From: Novosphingobium aureum
Lineage (GTDB): Bacteria > Pseudomonadota > Alphaproteobacteria > Sphingomonadales > Sphingomonadaceae
NCBI RefSeq assembly: GCF_015865035.1
Contig: NZ_JADZGI010000001.1
Location: forward strand, 992,001 to 1,056,000
Direction of reading: 5' to 3'
Length of the DNA: 64,000 nt
Position 1 is the stretch's first letter. Each line of letters begins with the position of its first letter. The translations under genes and the position numbers were made by a program. The notes under the pieces are model-generated. The model worked only from the letters and a program-made list of their open reading frames with translations, ran no database searches and was not told where the DNA came from. Of the stretch, positions 23,772 to 33,713 are shown piece by piece.

Positions 23772-23915
23772 CGGGGACGGGCGGGGACGTGACCCGCCCA
23801 ATCCGGGGACGGTCGGGGACGCATCGCGATTTCGGGGCGTTGGTGCGCCCAGAATGTGCAGATTCGAGTCAGTCCGGTGGGTGCTGAGCGGCGGTGCCGG
23901 GGACGAGCGGGGACG
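23772..23915 (+). promoter_or_regulatory. GGGGAC direct-repeat pairs upstream of mraZ
   Basis: CGGGGACG occurs as pairs exactly 10 bp apart at 23772/23782, 23804/23814 and 23898/23908, plus GTGGGGAC at 23544/23554 inside the preceding gene. MraZ from other bacteria binds direct repeats of a short G-rich word at 10-bp spacing (TGGGN in E. coli) ahead of its own gene. The spacing and the location before mraZ make these candidate MraZ sites. The gene-free gap is 23769-24282. Confidence 0.45.
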
Positions 23916-24098
23916 CGTGGGTGCCATCCGCCGGTCTCGCCGGGGAATTGTGGGAACGGCGCATTTTTTGCTAGAATCTACGAGATTTCATAGGGTTGTC
24001 CGTTCCCGAGGCTGTTGCGAGAACGGTCACTCTGACAAGGTCCCTCACAGGCCCTTGTGCCGCCTGCTGAGGTGCTTGCGGCATTCCGTGCCGAATTT

Positions 24099-24140
24099 TC
24101 CCTCAAATCCCCACATTTCCCTTTAATCCCCGCAAATCCC
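24099..24140 (-). promoter_or_regulatory. Phased GGGA array close to mraZ
   Basis: TCCC starts at 24099, 24108, 24118, 24127 and 24137 (steps 9, 10, 9, 10), that is GGGA words on the minus strand, set in an AT-rich patch 143 nt before the mraZ start. The phasing over five words is hard to get by chance. Orientation is opposite to the GGGGAC pairs upstream. A core promoter for the dcw operon probably lies in or near it. Confidence 0.45.
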
Positions 24141-24282
24141 GGGTTAGAAGAGTCGCCAATCGGAATGGCTGAGTCTCGCCGCGCCCATGCCGGGCGTGGA
24201 GCCGGATGTGCATGGATGCGTGTCCGCAGGCGGTGAAGCCATGCTCCGGGAGGTGCGGCCGAAGGGGCGAGAACGGGGCGGT

Positions 24283-24789
24283 ATGGCGGGGCAGCCAACC
24301 ATCTATAGCGGACAGGGCTTCTCGCTGATGCGCGACAAGAAGCGCTTCGTGCTGCCCAATGCACTGCGCTCGTCAGTCCGCGAATCGAGCGGCGACCACG
24401 CCGTGATCTGCCTCTCCAAGCACCCCGAGTGGAAGTGCCTGACCGGCTTCGGCCTCTCGCGCGTCAACGAGTTCGAGGCCCAGCTCGACACCGAGGAAGA
24501 ACGCGCCGACCGCGCCGGACGCGCCTACAACCGCGACAAGCGCGCGATGCAGCTCTACTCGTTCCAGCAGGTCCCCTTCGACGGCTCGGGGCGTTTCGTC
24601 ATGCCCGACGCGCTGTGCTCGCTCGCCAACATCGGCGACGAACTGTTCTTCCAGGGTTCGGGCCGCTTCATCACGATCTGGAACCCCGAGGAACTCTACA
24701 AGCTCGAGGACGAGGGCGGTCTCGAGGCGATCATCGCCAACTGCCGCTCGCTCGCCGACACCGAACGCGCCAAGGCGAAGAAGAAATGA
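24283..24789 (+). CDS. mraZ: Transcriptional regulator MraZ
   Basis: 168 residues from ATG 24283 (MAGQPTIYSGQGFSLMRDKKR); in-frame ATGs at 24241 and 24187 are possible but the family starts near the chosen site. MraZ is a ring-forming DNA-binding protein of the AbrB-like fold that represses the dcw operon. Both SpoVT-AbrB-like repeats are visible: FSLMRDKKRFVLPNALR near the N-terminus and VPFDGSGRFVMPDALCS near residue 105, followed by FFQGSGRFITIWNPE. It heads the operon and overlaps rsmH by 4 nt. Repeat arrays upstream are likely its own targets. Confidence 0.9.
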   Translation: MAGQPTIYSGQGFSLMRDKKRFVLPNALRSSVRESSGDHAVICLSKHPEWKCLTGFGLSRVNEFEAQLDTEEERADRAGRAYNRDKRAMQLYSFQQVPFDGSGRFVMPDALCSLANIGDELFFQGSGRFITIWNPEELYKLEDEGGLEAIIANCRSLADTERAKAKKK

Positions 24790-25799
24790 CCGGACCCAGC
24801 GAAACCGGGCCCGACGGCTACACCGCACCCCACGTTCCCGTGCTCCTCGAGGAGGTGGTCGCTGCCCTGAACCCCCAGGGCGGCGACCTCATCGTGGACG
24901 CGACGCTGGGCGCGGGTGGCTATACCCGCCGGCTGCTCGATGCCGGTGCGACGGTGCACGCCTTCGATCGCGACCCCGACGCGATCGCGGCGATCCGCGC
25001 GCACCCCGAGCGCTGGCCCGAACTGGCAAGCGAGCCGCCGCGTCTCGTGCTGCACCCGCGCCGCTTCTCCGAACTCGCGCAGAGCCTGCGCGAGGCCGGG
25101 GTCGAGGCGGTCGATGGCGTCGTCATGGACATCGGTGTCTCCTCCATGCAGCTCGACCAGGCCGAGCGCGGCTTCTCGTTTGCCGGTGACGGACCGCTCG
25201 ACATGCGCATGAGCCAGGAGGGCTATTCCGCCGCCGACTTCGTCAACGAGGCGGACGAGGGCGAGATTGCCGACGTGCTCTACCTCTACGGCGAGGAGCG
25301 CCAGTCGCGCCGTGTCGCGCGCGCCATCGTCGCGGCGCGCCCGCTGACCACGACCGGCGAGCTTGCCCGCGTGATCCGCAAGGCGCTCGGCCACCGTCCC
25401 GGTGCGCCCAAGGACCCGGCGACGCGCAGCTTCCAGGCGATCCGCATCCACGTCAACGGCGAGCTCGACGAGCTCGAGGCCGGGCTCGCGGGCGCCGAGG
25501 CGATGCTGCGCGAGGGCGGGCGGCTGGCGGTGGTGACGTTCCACTCGCTCGAGGACCGCATCGTCAAGCGCTACCTGCGCGATGCCAGCGGCGCGGGCCA
25601 GTCGACCTCGCGCCACCTGCCGCTGCTCGATGCCGGGCCGCGTCCCAGCTTTGCCGGGGTGGGCAAGGCGATCCGCCCGGGCGAGGCCGAACTCGCCGTC
25701 AATCCCCGCGCGCGCTCCTCCACCCTGCGCGCCGCCACCCGCACCGATGCCCCGCCCCGCGCCCCCCGCGATACGAAGACCGGAAGGAAGTCCCGATGA
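24786..25799 (+). CDS. rsmH: 16S rRNA m4C1402 methyltransferase
   Basis: 337 residues, ATG overlapping the mraZ stop. RsmH (MraW) methylates N4 of C1402 in 16S rRNA using S-adenosylmethionine. Family motifs are present: HVPVLLEEVVAALNPQGG at the start, DATLGAGGYTRRLLDAG (SAM motif I), GVVMDIGVSSMQLDQAERGFSF, DMRMSQ and RSFQAIRIHVNGELDELE, ending in VTFHSLEDRIVKRYL. The position directly after mraZ is the standard dcw order. It overlaps the ftsL-like gene by 4 nt. The C-terminus is a basic, arginine-rich tail. Confidence 0.95.
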   Translation: MTGPSETGPDGYTAPHVPVLLEEVVAALNPQGGDLIVDATLGAGGYTRRLLDAGATVHAFDRDPDAIAAIRAHPERWPELASEPPRLVLHPRRFSELAQSLREAGVEAVDGVVMDIGVSSMQLDQAERGFSFAGDGPLDMRMSQEGYSAADFVNEADEGEIADVLYLYGEERQSRRVARAIVAARPLTTTGELARVIRKALGHRPGAPKDPATRSFQAIRIHVNGELDELEAGLAGAEAMLREGGRLAVVTFHSLEDRIVKRYLRDASGAGQSTSRHLPLLDAGPRPSFAGVGKAIRPGEAELAVNPRARSSTLRAATRTDAPPRAPRDTKTGRKSR

Positions 25800-26371
25800 A
25801 CCTCACCCGAGACCGCGTGCGCTCGCTCGGCTGGATCTGCGTGATGGTGGTGGGTATCGCCGTGTTCGTGGCGCTGACCCTGCGCGTCAACGCGGTGAAG
25901 AGCGAGGTCCACTCGGCCGACCGCTCGATCGCCAGCCTCGAGCGCCAGATCAACTTCCTCGAGACCGAGTTCCAGACCCGCTCCAACCAGCAGGCCTTGA
26001 AGCAGCTCAACGCGCTCGAGTTCGGCTACAAGGCGCCGGGCGCCGCGCAGTACATCGAGGGTGAGCGCCAGCTCGCTGCGCTCGGCGCTGCGCCGGGCCC
26101 CGATGCGCCCGCGCCGATCCGCTACGCCAGCGTCGAGACCGACCTGCCCAGCGACGGTGCGCGCGAGGAGGGCGGTTCGCTGCTGGCGATGGTCAACCCG
26201 GTCAGCGGCGCGACGGCGGCTGCGGTCAGCGCCGAGGAACGCGCCGAGGAAAAGCGCCGCCAGCGCGAGCGCGCCGCCCAGACCGAGGAAGGCAAGCGCC
26301 TCGCATCCGAGGCGGATGACCTCGGCAAGCGGCTGGCGAGCATCGATCTTGCCGAGGCTGCCCAGCAGTGA
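25796..26371 (+). CDS. ftsL: FtsL-like division protein with long C-terminal extension
   Basis: 191 residues, about twice a usual FtsL. A short cytoplasmic start, one membrane segment (about residues 12-30, WICVMVVGIAVFVALTLRV) and a periplasmic coiled coil (VNAVKSEVHSADRSIASLERQINFLETEFQ) are the normal FtsL layout, which recruits FtsI/FtsW with FtsB and FtsQ. After residue ~110 comes an additional low-complexity tail ending in a highly charged, heptad-like helix (EERAEEKRRQRERAAQTEEGK). FtsL diverges fast, so the call rests on topology and position between rsmH and ftsI, both overlapped by 4 nt. Confidence 0.8.
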   Translation: MNLTRDRVRSLGWICVMVVGIAVFVALTLRVNAVKSEVHSADRSIASLERQINFLETEFQTRSNQQALKQLNALEFGYKAPGAAQYIEGERQLAALGAAPGPDAPAPIRYASVETDLPSDGAREEGGSLLAMVNPVSGATAAAVSAEERAEEKRRQRERAAQTEEGKRLASEADDLGKRLASIDLAEAAQQ

Positions 26372-28137
26372 ACGCGATCACGGCGATCCCCACGACGGTG
26401 ACCGTCGGTACCCGGCGGCTCGTCAACGTACGCCAGCGCTCGTTGCTGGTCGCCAAGCTGCGCACCTTGTGGGTGCTCGCGGTGTTCATGCTCGTCGGTG
26501 TTCTCGCCGTTCTGCGTATCCTTTGGCTCGGCGTGACCGGGCCTTCGCCGCGTGATGCGAGCCTCGATGCCTGGCTGACGCCCAGCCGCGGCGAGATCGT
26601 CGATCGCAACGGCGTGCCGCTCGCGCGCGAATTCCGCGTCTATTCGCTCTGGTTCAATCCCAAGGCGATGACCGAGGGCTCGGCACTGGTCCATACCCCG
26701 GACGAAGTGGCCGACGGCCTTACCCGCATCTTCCCCGATCTCGACCGCGACGAGGTCGTTGCCCGCCTTGCTTCGGGCAAGGCCGGCTACATCCGCAAGT
26801 CGCTGCTGCCCGAAGAGGCGAACAAGGTCCACGCGCTGGGCGAGCCGGCGCTCGAGTTCCCGCTCGAGAACACGCGCTTCTACCCGCAAGGCTCGATGGC
26901 CGCGCACGTGCTGGGCTACGTCGACAGCTACGGCAAGGGCAAGGTCGGCATGGAGCAGGCCTTCGACAAGCAGCTCACCAGCCCCGAGGGTCGCTCGACC
27001 CCCTCGGTGCTCTCGATCGACTTCCGCGTCCAGAGCGCGCTCGAGGACGAGCTGGCCGAGGGCATGGCGCTGTCTCAGGCCAAGGGCGCTGCGGGCGTAG
27101 TGCTCGACGTGCATACCGGCGAAGTCCTCGCGCTGGCCTCGCTGCCGACCTTCGATCCCAACCACGTCAAGCCCAACGACATGGTGGTGAGCGAGGCTGC
27201 GGCGAAGCAGGGCGAGGTGCCGCGCGGTTTCAACCGCGTGACCAACCAGGTCTACGAACTGGGCTCGACCTTCAAGCCCATCGCGGTCGCCGCCGCGATC
27301 GACGCCGGCACGATCACCGATCTCGGACGCCGCTGGTCGGCCAAGCCGTTGCATGTCGGACGCTTCACCATCCGCGACAGCCACCAGATGGGCGACAGCC
27401 TCAACGTGCCCGAGACGCTGATCCATTCGTCCAACGTGGTCACCGCGCAGATCGCCGACGAACTGGGCGGTGAGCGGCTCAAGCAGACGATGGAATCGCT
27501 GGCCATGAACCAGCGCCCGCAGATCGAGCTGCCCGCGCGCGGTTTCCCGATCTGGCCGAGCGGCAAGTGGCCGCGCCTGCGCACGATGACCGTTTCCTAC
27601 GGCCACGGCATCGCGGTTACCCCGCTGCATCTGGCGACCGCCTATGCCGCGCTGGTCAATGGCGGCATCTGGCGCCCGGCGACGCTGCACAAGCTCGACG
27701 CGGCGCAGGTCCCCGAAGGGCGCCGCGTGTTCAAGGCCGCGACTTCGGCGCGCATCCGCCAGCTGCTGCGCATGATCGTGCGCTACGGTACGGGCCGCAA
27801 GGCCGACGCACCGGGCTTTCGCATCGGCGGCAAGACCGGTTCTGCGGAAAAGCCGGGGAACGGGGGCTATCGCCACCACTCGCTGATCTCGACTTTTGCC
27901 GCTGCATTCCCCATGGATGAACCGCGCTATGTCGTCATCGCGATGATGGACGAGCCGCAGGGCACCGCGGCGACCTCGTACCAGCGTACCGCCGCCTGGA
28001 ACGCGGCGCCGGTGGTCCAGCGCGTGGTGCCGCGCATCGGCCCCCTGCTCGGGATCATGCCCGACGAGACCCGCGACATCGACATCTCGGACCTCAAGCC
28101 GCTGATACCCAACGAAGTGAACGAGACCGAAGAATGA
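26368..28137 (+). CDS. ftsI: Septal peptidoglycan transpeptidase FtsI (PBP3)
   Basis: 589 residues from GTG 26368, overlapping ftsL by 4 nt. The division-specific class B penicillin-binding protein. One N-terminal membrane segment (about 31-52), then the pedestal domain (PSRGEIVDRNGVPLAREF) and the transpeptidase domain with all motifs: Ser300-Thr-Phe-Lys (LGSTFKPIA), SSN in LIHSSNVV and KTG in GGKTGSAEK. FYPQGSMAAHVLGYVD is also typical. It works with FtsW to build septal wall. It overlaps murE by 4 nt. Confidence 0.95.
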   Translation: MNAITAIPTTVTVGTRRLVNVRQRSLLVAKLRTLWVLAVFMLVGVLAVLRILWLGVTGPSPRDASLDAWLTPSRGEIVDRNGVPLAREFRVYSLWFNPKAMTEGSALVHTPDEVADGLTRIFPDLDRDEVVARLASGKAGYIRKSLLPEEANKVHALGEPALEFPLENTRFYPQGSMAAHVLGYVDSYGKGKVGMEQAFDKQLTSPEGRSTPSVLSIDFRVQSALEDELAEGMALSQAKGAAGVVLDVHTGEVLALASLPTFDPNHVKPNDMVVSEAAAKQGEVPRGFNRVTNQVYELGSTFKPIAVAAAIDAGTITDLGRRWSAKPLHVGRFTIRDSHQMGDSLNVPETLIHSSNVVTAQIADELGGERLKQTMESLAMNQRPQIELPARGFPIWPSGKWPRLRTMTVSYGHGIAVTPLHLATAYAALVNGGIWRPATLHKLDAAQVPEGRRVFKAATSARIRQLLRMIVRYGTGRKADAPGFRIGGKTGSAEKPGNGGYRHHSLISTFAAAFPMDEPRYVVIAMMDEPQGTAATSYQRTAAWNAAPVVQRVVPRIGPLLGIMPDETRDIDISDLKPLIPNEVNETEE

Positions 28138-29642
28138 AGCTTTCCGCCCTCTGCGCCGCCGCCGGTATCGCCTTCGAGGGCGCCGACACCGAGGGTGCCG
28201 GGGTAGAGGTTACCGGCTTTGCCATCGACCATCGCAAGGTCGCGCCAGGCACCGTCTTCGGCGCCTTTCGCGGTGCGCGTTTCAACGGCGAGGACTTCAT
28301 CGGCGCCGCGCTCCAGGCAGGCGCTGCGGCGGTGGTCTGCGCCGAGGACGCTGCAGGGATCGAGGCTTTCGGCGATGCGACGCTGCTGACCGGCCCCGAG
28401 CCGCGCCGTCTCTTCGCGCAGCTGGCGGGCGCCTTCTTCCAGCCGGTCCCGGCGACGCTGGTCGCGGTCACCGGCACCAACGGCAAGACCTCCACCGTCG
28501 AGTTGACCCGCCAGCTGTGGCGCATGGCGGGCGAGCGCGCGGCCTCGATTGGCACGCTGGGCATCACCACCAGTGACGAGACCGTCTCGACCGGGCTGAC
28601 CACGCCCGACGTGGTCACCTTCCTCGCCAACCTCACCGGTCTCGCGCGCGAGGGGGTGAGCCACGTCGCCTACGAGGCATCGAGCCACGGCCTCTCGCAG
28701 TTCCGCAGCGAGGGGCCGCGCGTCGCGGCAGGCGCCTTCACCAACCTCAGCCGCGACCACCTCGACTATCACGAGACGATGGAGGCCTATTTCGACGCGA
28801 AGATGCGTCTGTTCGACGAAGTGGTGGTTGACGAAGGCACCGCGGTCGTCTGGGCGGACGACCCGTGGTCGGACAAGGCAATCGCGCGAGCACAGGCGCG
28901 CGGGCTCAGGCTCTTCACCGTGGGGACGAAGGGGGAGGCGCTGCGCCTCGAGCGCCGCACGCCGGGCACGCTCGGGCAGCAGCTCGAGGTCGAGTACGAA
29001 GGTCGCATGCACAAGGTCGAACTGCCGCTGATCGGCGCCTATCAGGCGGCCAATGCGCTCGTCGCCGCGGGGCTGGTGCTCGCGACCGGCGGCGATGCTG
29101 CGCGCGTGTTCGACGCGATGAAGCGCCTCGTCACCGTGCGCGGGCGGCTCGAGCGCGCGGCGATCACCGGGGCTGGCGCGCCGGTCTACGTCGACTATGC
29201 CCATACCCCCGATGCGCTCGAGGCCGCGATTGCGGCGCTGCGCCCGCACGTGGCGCAGGCCGGGCGGCTGATCGTGGTGTTCGGCGCGGGCGGCGACCGC
29301 GACACCGGCAAGCGCGCGCAGATGGGCCGCGTCGCTGCCGAGGGGGCGGAAGTGGTCATCGTTACCGACGACAACCCGCGCGGAGAGGAGCCCGGCGCGA
29401 TCCGCGCCATGGTCCTCGAGGGCTGCGCCGGGGCAAATGCGCAAGTGCGCGAGATCGGCGACAGGCGCACGGCAATCGGCGCTGCGCTGCAAGAGGCAAG
29501 AGGCGGGGACATCGTCCTCGTTGCGGGCAAGGGGCATGAACAGGGGCAGATCATCGGCAGCGGGGAGGGGACCGTGGTTCTGCCCTTCGACGATGTGACC
29601 GTGTCCCGGGAAATGACCGGGGCGAATAACCAGGAACACTGA
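28134..29642 (+). CDS. murE: UDP-MurNAc-tripeptide synthetase MurE
   Basis: 502 residues. Adds the third amino acid to UDP-MurNAc-L-Ala-D-Glu. The Mur ligase ATP loop is VTGTNGKTSTVELT (about residue 112), with YEASSHGLSQ and VDYAHTPDALEAAI further on. The DNPRGEEP motif near residue 415 marks the meso-diaminopimelate-adding type, as expected for a Gram-negative. It overlaps ftsI by 4 nt; 44 nt separate it from murF, one of the wider gaps in the cluster. Confidence 0.95.
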   Translation: MKLSALCAAAGIAFEGADTEGAGVEVTGFAIDHRKVAPGTVFGAFRGARFNGEDFIGAALQAGAAAVVCAEDAAGIEAFGDATLLTGPEPRRLFAQLAGAFFQPVPATLVAVTGTNGKTSTVELTRQLWRMAGERAASIGTLGITTSDETVSTGLTTPDVVTFLANLTGLAREGVSHVAYEASSHGLSQFRSEGPRVAAGAFTNLSRDHLDYHETMEAYFDAKMRLFDEVVVDEGTAVVWADDPWSDKAIARAQARGLRLFTVGTKGEALRLERRTPGTLGQQLEVEYEGRMHKVELPLIGAYQAANALVAAGLVLATGGDAARVFDAMKRLVTVRGRLERAAITGAGAPVYVDYAHTPDALEAAIAALRPHVAQAGRLIVVFGAGGDRDTGKRAQMGRVAAEGAEVVIVTDDNPRGEEPGAIRAMVLEGCAGANAQVREIGDRRTAIGAALQEARGGDIVLVAGKGHEQGQIIGSGEGTVVLPFDDVTVSREMTGANNQEH

Positions 29643-29686
29643 CGCGATAGATCGACGCGCTATAAGGCACGGGAAGGTACCGAGCG

Positions 29687-31204
<1,518 letters not shown>

Positions 31205-31219
31205 GGTCTCACCCCCAAG

Positions 31220-32290
31220 ATGCTGTATCTCATTGCAGAATGGTTCCACTACGAAGGGTTGGCCAACCTCTTTCGCTACCAGACCTTCCGGTCGGGTGCG
31301 GCGCTGCTTTCGGCGCTGGCGATCGGACTGATGATCGGGCCGCGCTTCATCAACATGCTGCGCGTGCGCCAGGGCAAGGGCCAGCCGATCCGCGAGGACG
31401 GCCCGCAAAGCCACCTTGCCAAGCGCGGTACGCCGACGATGGGCGGGCTGATGATCCTCACCGCGCTGATCGCGGCGATGGTGCTGTTCATGGACGTGTC
31501 GAACCCGTTCGTGTGGGCCTGCGTCGCGGTGACGCTGGGCTTCGGCGCGATCGGATTCCTCGACGACTACGACAAGGTCACCAAGCGCAGCCACAAGGGT
31601 CTGTCGAGCAAGGTGCGCCTGCTGCTCGAATTCGTCGTGGCAGGCATCGCCTCGTACATCATCGTCAGCCAGCTTAACACGAACCTCTACGTGCCTTTCC
31701 TGACGGGTCGCTATATCCCGCTCGGCCCGCTCTACTATGTCTTTGCCGCCTTCGTGATCGTGGGGGCGGGCAACGCGGTGAACCTGACCGACGGGCTCGA
31801 CGGCCTCGCGACCTTCCCGGTCTTCGTCGCGGCGGGCACCTTCGCGATCATCTGCTACCTTGCAGGCCGCGTCGACTTCGCCAACTACCTCGGCATTCCG
31901 CACGTGCCGGGTGCGGGCGAACTGGCGATCTTCTGCGCCGGCATCATGGGCGCGTGCCTCGCCTTCCTGTGGTTCAACGCCCCGCCTGCTGCGGTGTTCA
32001 TGGGTGACACCGGCTCGCTTGCACTCGGTGGCGCGCTCGGGTGCATCGCGGTCGCGGCGCACCACGAGATCGTGCTCGCGGTCGTCGGTGGGCTGTTCGT
32101 GCTCGAGGCCGCCTCGGTGATGATCCAGGTGTTCTGGTTCAAGCGCACCGGTCGCCGCGTCTTCCGCATGGCGCCGATCCACCATCACTTCGAGCAGTTG
32201 GGCTGGAAGGAATCGACCGTGGTCGTGCGCTTCTGGATCATCTCGCTGGTCCTCGCGGTGCTGGGTCTCGCCACCCTGAAGCTGCGTTGA
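31220..32290 (+). CDS. mraY: Phospho-MurNAc-pentapeptide transferase MraY
   Basis: 356 residues with about ten membrane segments. Transfers phospho-MurNAc-pentapeptide to undecaprenyl phosphate to give lipid I at the inner membrane. Diagnostic motifs are complete: GTPTMGGLMIL, the catalytic FLDDYDKV aspartates near residue 115, GNAVNLTDGLDGLA and APIHHHFEQLGWKE. Normal length. It sits in standard order between murF and murD, 13 nt before the GTG of murD. Confidence 0.96.
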   Translation: MLYLIAEWFHYEGLANLFRYQTFRSGAALLSALAIGLMIGPRFINMLRVRQGKGQPIREDGPQSHLAKRGTPTMGGLMILTALIAAMVLFMDVSNPFVWACVAVTLGFGAIGFLDDYDKVTKRSHKGLSSKVRLLLEFVVAGIASYIIVSQLNTNLYVPFLTGRYIPLGPLYYVFAAFVIVGAGNAVNLTDGLDGLATFPVFVAAGTFAIICYLAGRVDFANYLGIPHVPGAGELAIFCAGIMGACLAFLWFNAPPAAVFMGDTGSLALGGALGCIAVAAHHEIVLAVVGGLFVLEAASVMIQVFWFKRTGRRVFRMAPIHHHFEQLGWKESTVVVRFWIISLVLAVLGLATLKLR

Positions 32291-32303
32291 GGGAGCCTAG
32301 GGC

Positions 32304-33713
32304 GTGATCGTCTCCCCCGTCTTCGCCGGCAAGCGCTACGCGGTCCTCGGGCTTGCTCGCTCGGGGATGACCGCCGTGCGCACGCTGCTCGAGAGCGGGG
32401 CCTACGTCATGGCCTGGGATAGCCGCGAGGAGCCGCGCCAGGTGCTCGCCGCAGACGTCGCGGCGGGCCGTTGCGAACTGGCCGACCCGGTGAGCGCGGA
32501 CCTTGCGGGCTACGACGGGCTCGTCGTCTCGCCGGGCGTGCCGCTCAACCGCCACCCCATCGCCGAGGCCGCGCGCCGCGCCAACGTGCCGCTGATCGGT
32601 GACATCGAGCTCTTCGCGCTGGCCCGCGAGAGCCTGCCCGACCACCGGGTCGTGGGCATCACCGGCACCAACGGCAAGTCGACCACGACCTCGCTCGTGC
32701 GCCACCTCGTCGAACAGGCGGGCCTGCCCGTGCGCATGGGCGGCAACATCGGACTGCCGGTGCTCGGCACGGTCCCGCTCGAGCCCAACGACAAGGGTCC
32801 GGGCGTCTACGTGCTCGAACTTTCCAGTTACCAGATCGACCTGACCCGCAGCCTCGATTGCGACGTGGCCGCGCTGCTGAACATCACCCCCGACCACCTC
32901 GACCGCTATGCAGGCTTTCCCGAATATGCCGCCTCGAAGGCGCGCCTGTTCGAGATGCAGGGGGCCAGCCGCGCCGCGGTCTTCGGTATCGGCGACGAGC
33001 AGACCCGCGCGGTCGCGATCCGCGAGGAGGCGCGCCACGGTGCAGGGCTCGTACGGCAGGTCGATGGCGCGGACATCTCCGCGCTGCAGAAGGACTGGCC
33101 CTCGCTGCAGGGGCCGCACAACCTCCAGAACGCCGCCGTCGCGGTGGCCATCGTCGAGGCGCTGGGCATCGCGCGCGAGAGCTGGGAGCCTGCCTTGCGC
33201 AGCTTCCGCGGCCTGCCGCACCGCATGGAGCGCGTCGCCGAGGTCGATGGCGTGCTCTACATCAACGATTCCAAGGCCACCAACCCGGCCTCGGCGGCGC
33301 CTGCCATCGCCGCCTTTCCGCCCGACCCGAAACCGCGCATCCACTGGATCGTGGGCGGGCTGCCCAAGGGCGAGGACCTCGACGAGTGCAAGCCCTGGTT
33401 CGGCAACATCGCCGCAGCCTATACCATCGGCGATGCCGGGCCGCTCTTCGCCGAACTGCTCGAGCCCCATACCCGCGTGGTGCGCTCCGAGATGATGGCG
33501 CAGGCGATCCGTCAGGCGATGGATGCCGCGCACCCCGGCGACGTCATCATGCTCTCGCCCGCCTGCGCCAGCTTCGACCAGTTCCGCGACTACGAGGCGC
33601 GCGGTCAGGCCTTCCGCCAGATCGTCGAGGCGCTGCTCGCGCCGGCCGAGGGTGAGGAAGAGGGCGAGGCGGATGGACCGGGCGCCGGCAATCACGCCGG
33701 GGGAGACCGCTGA
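32304..33713 (+). CDS. murD: UDP-MurNAc-L-alanine:D-glutamate ligase MurD
   Basis: 469 residues from GTG 32304. Adds D-glutamate to UDP-MurNAc-L-Ala. It has the N-terminal dinucleotide-like fold (YAVLGLARSGMTAV), VVSPGVPLNRH, the ATP loop GITGTNGKSTTTSLV, ELSSYQID, NITPDHLDRY, LPHRMERVAEVDGVLYIND and SPACASFDQFRDYEARG. The C-terminus has an extra acidic stretch (EGEEEGEADGPGAG). It ends on the ATG of ftsW with a one-base overlap (TGATG), so the two are translationally coupled. Confidence 0.95.
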   Translation: MIVSPVFAGKRYAVLGLARSGMTAVRTLLESGAYVMAWDSREEPRQVLAADVAAGRCELADPVSADLAGYDGLVVSPGVPLNRHPIAEAARRANVPLIGDIELFALARESLPDHRVVGITGTNGKSTTTSLVRHLVEQAGLPVRMGGNIGLPVLGTVPLEPNDKGPGVYVLELSSYQIDLTRSLDCDVAALLNITPDHLDRYAGFPEYAASKARLFEMQGASRAAVFGIGDEQTRAVAIREEARHGAGLVRQVDGADISALQKDWPSLQGPHNLQNAAVAVAIVEALGIARESWEPALRSFRGLPHRMERVAEVDGVLYINDSKATNPASAAPAIAAFPPDPKPRIHWIVGGLPKGEDLDECKPWFGNIAAAYTIGDAGPLFAELLEPHTRVVRSEMMAQAIRQAMDAAHPGDVIMLSPACASFDQFRDYEARGQAFRQIVEALLAPAEGEEEGEADGPGAGNHAGGDR

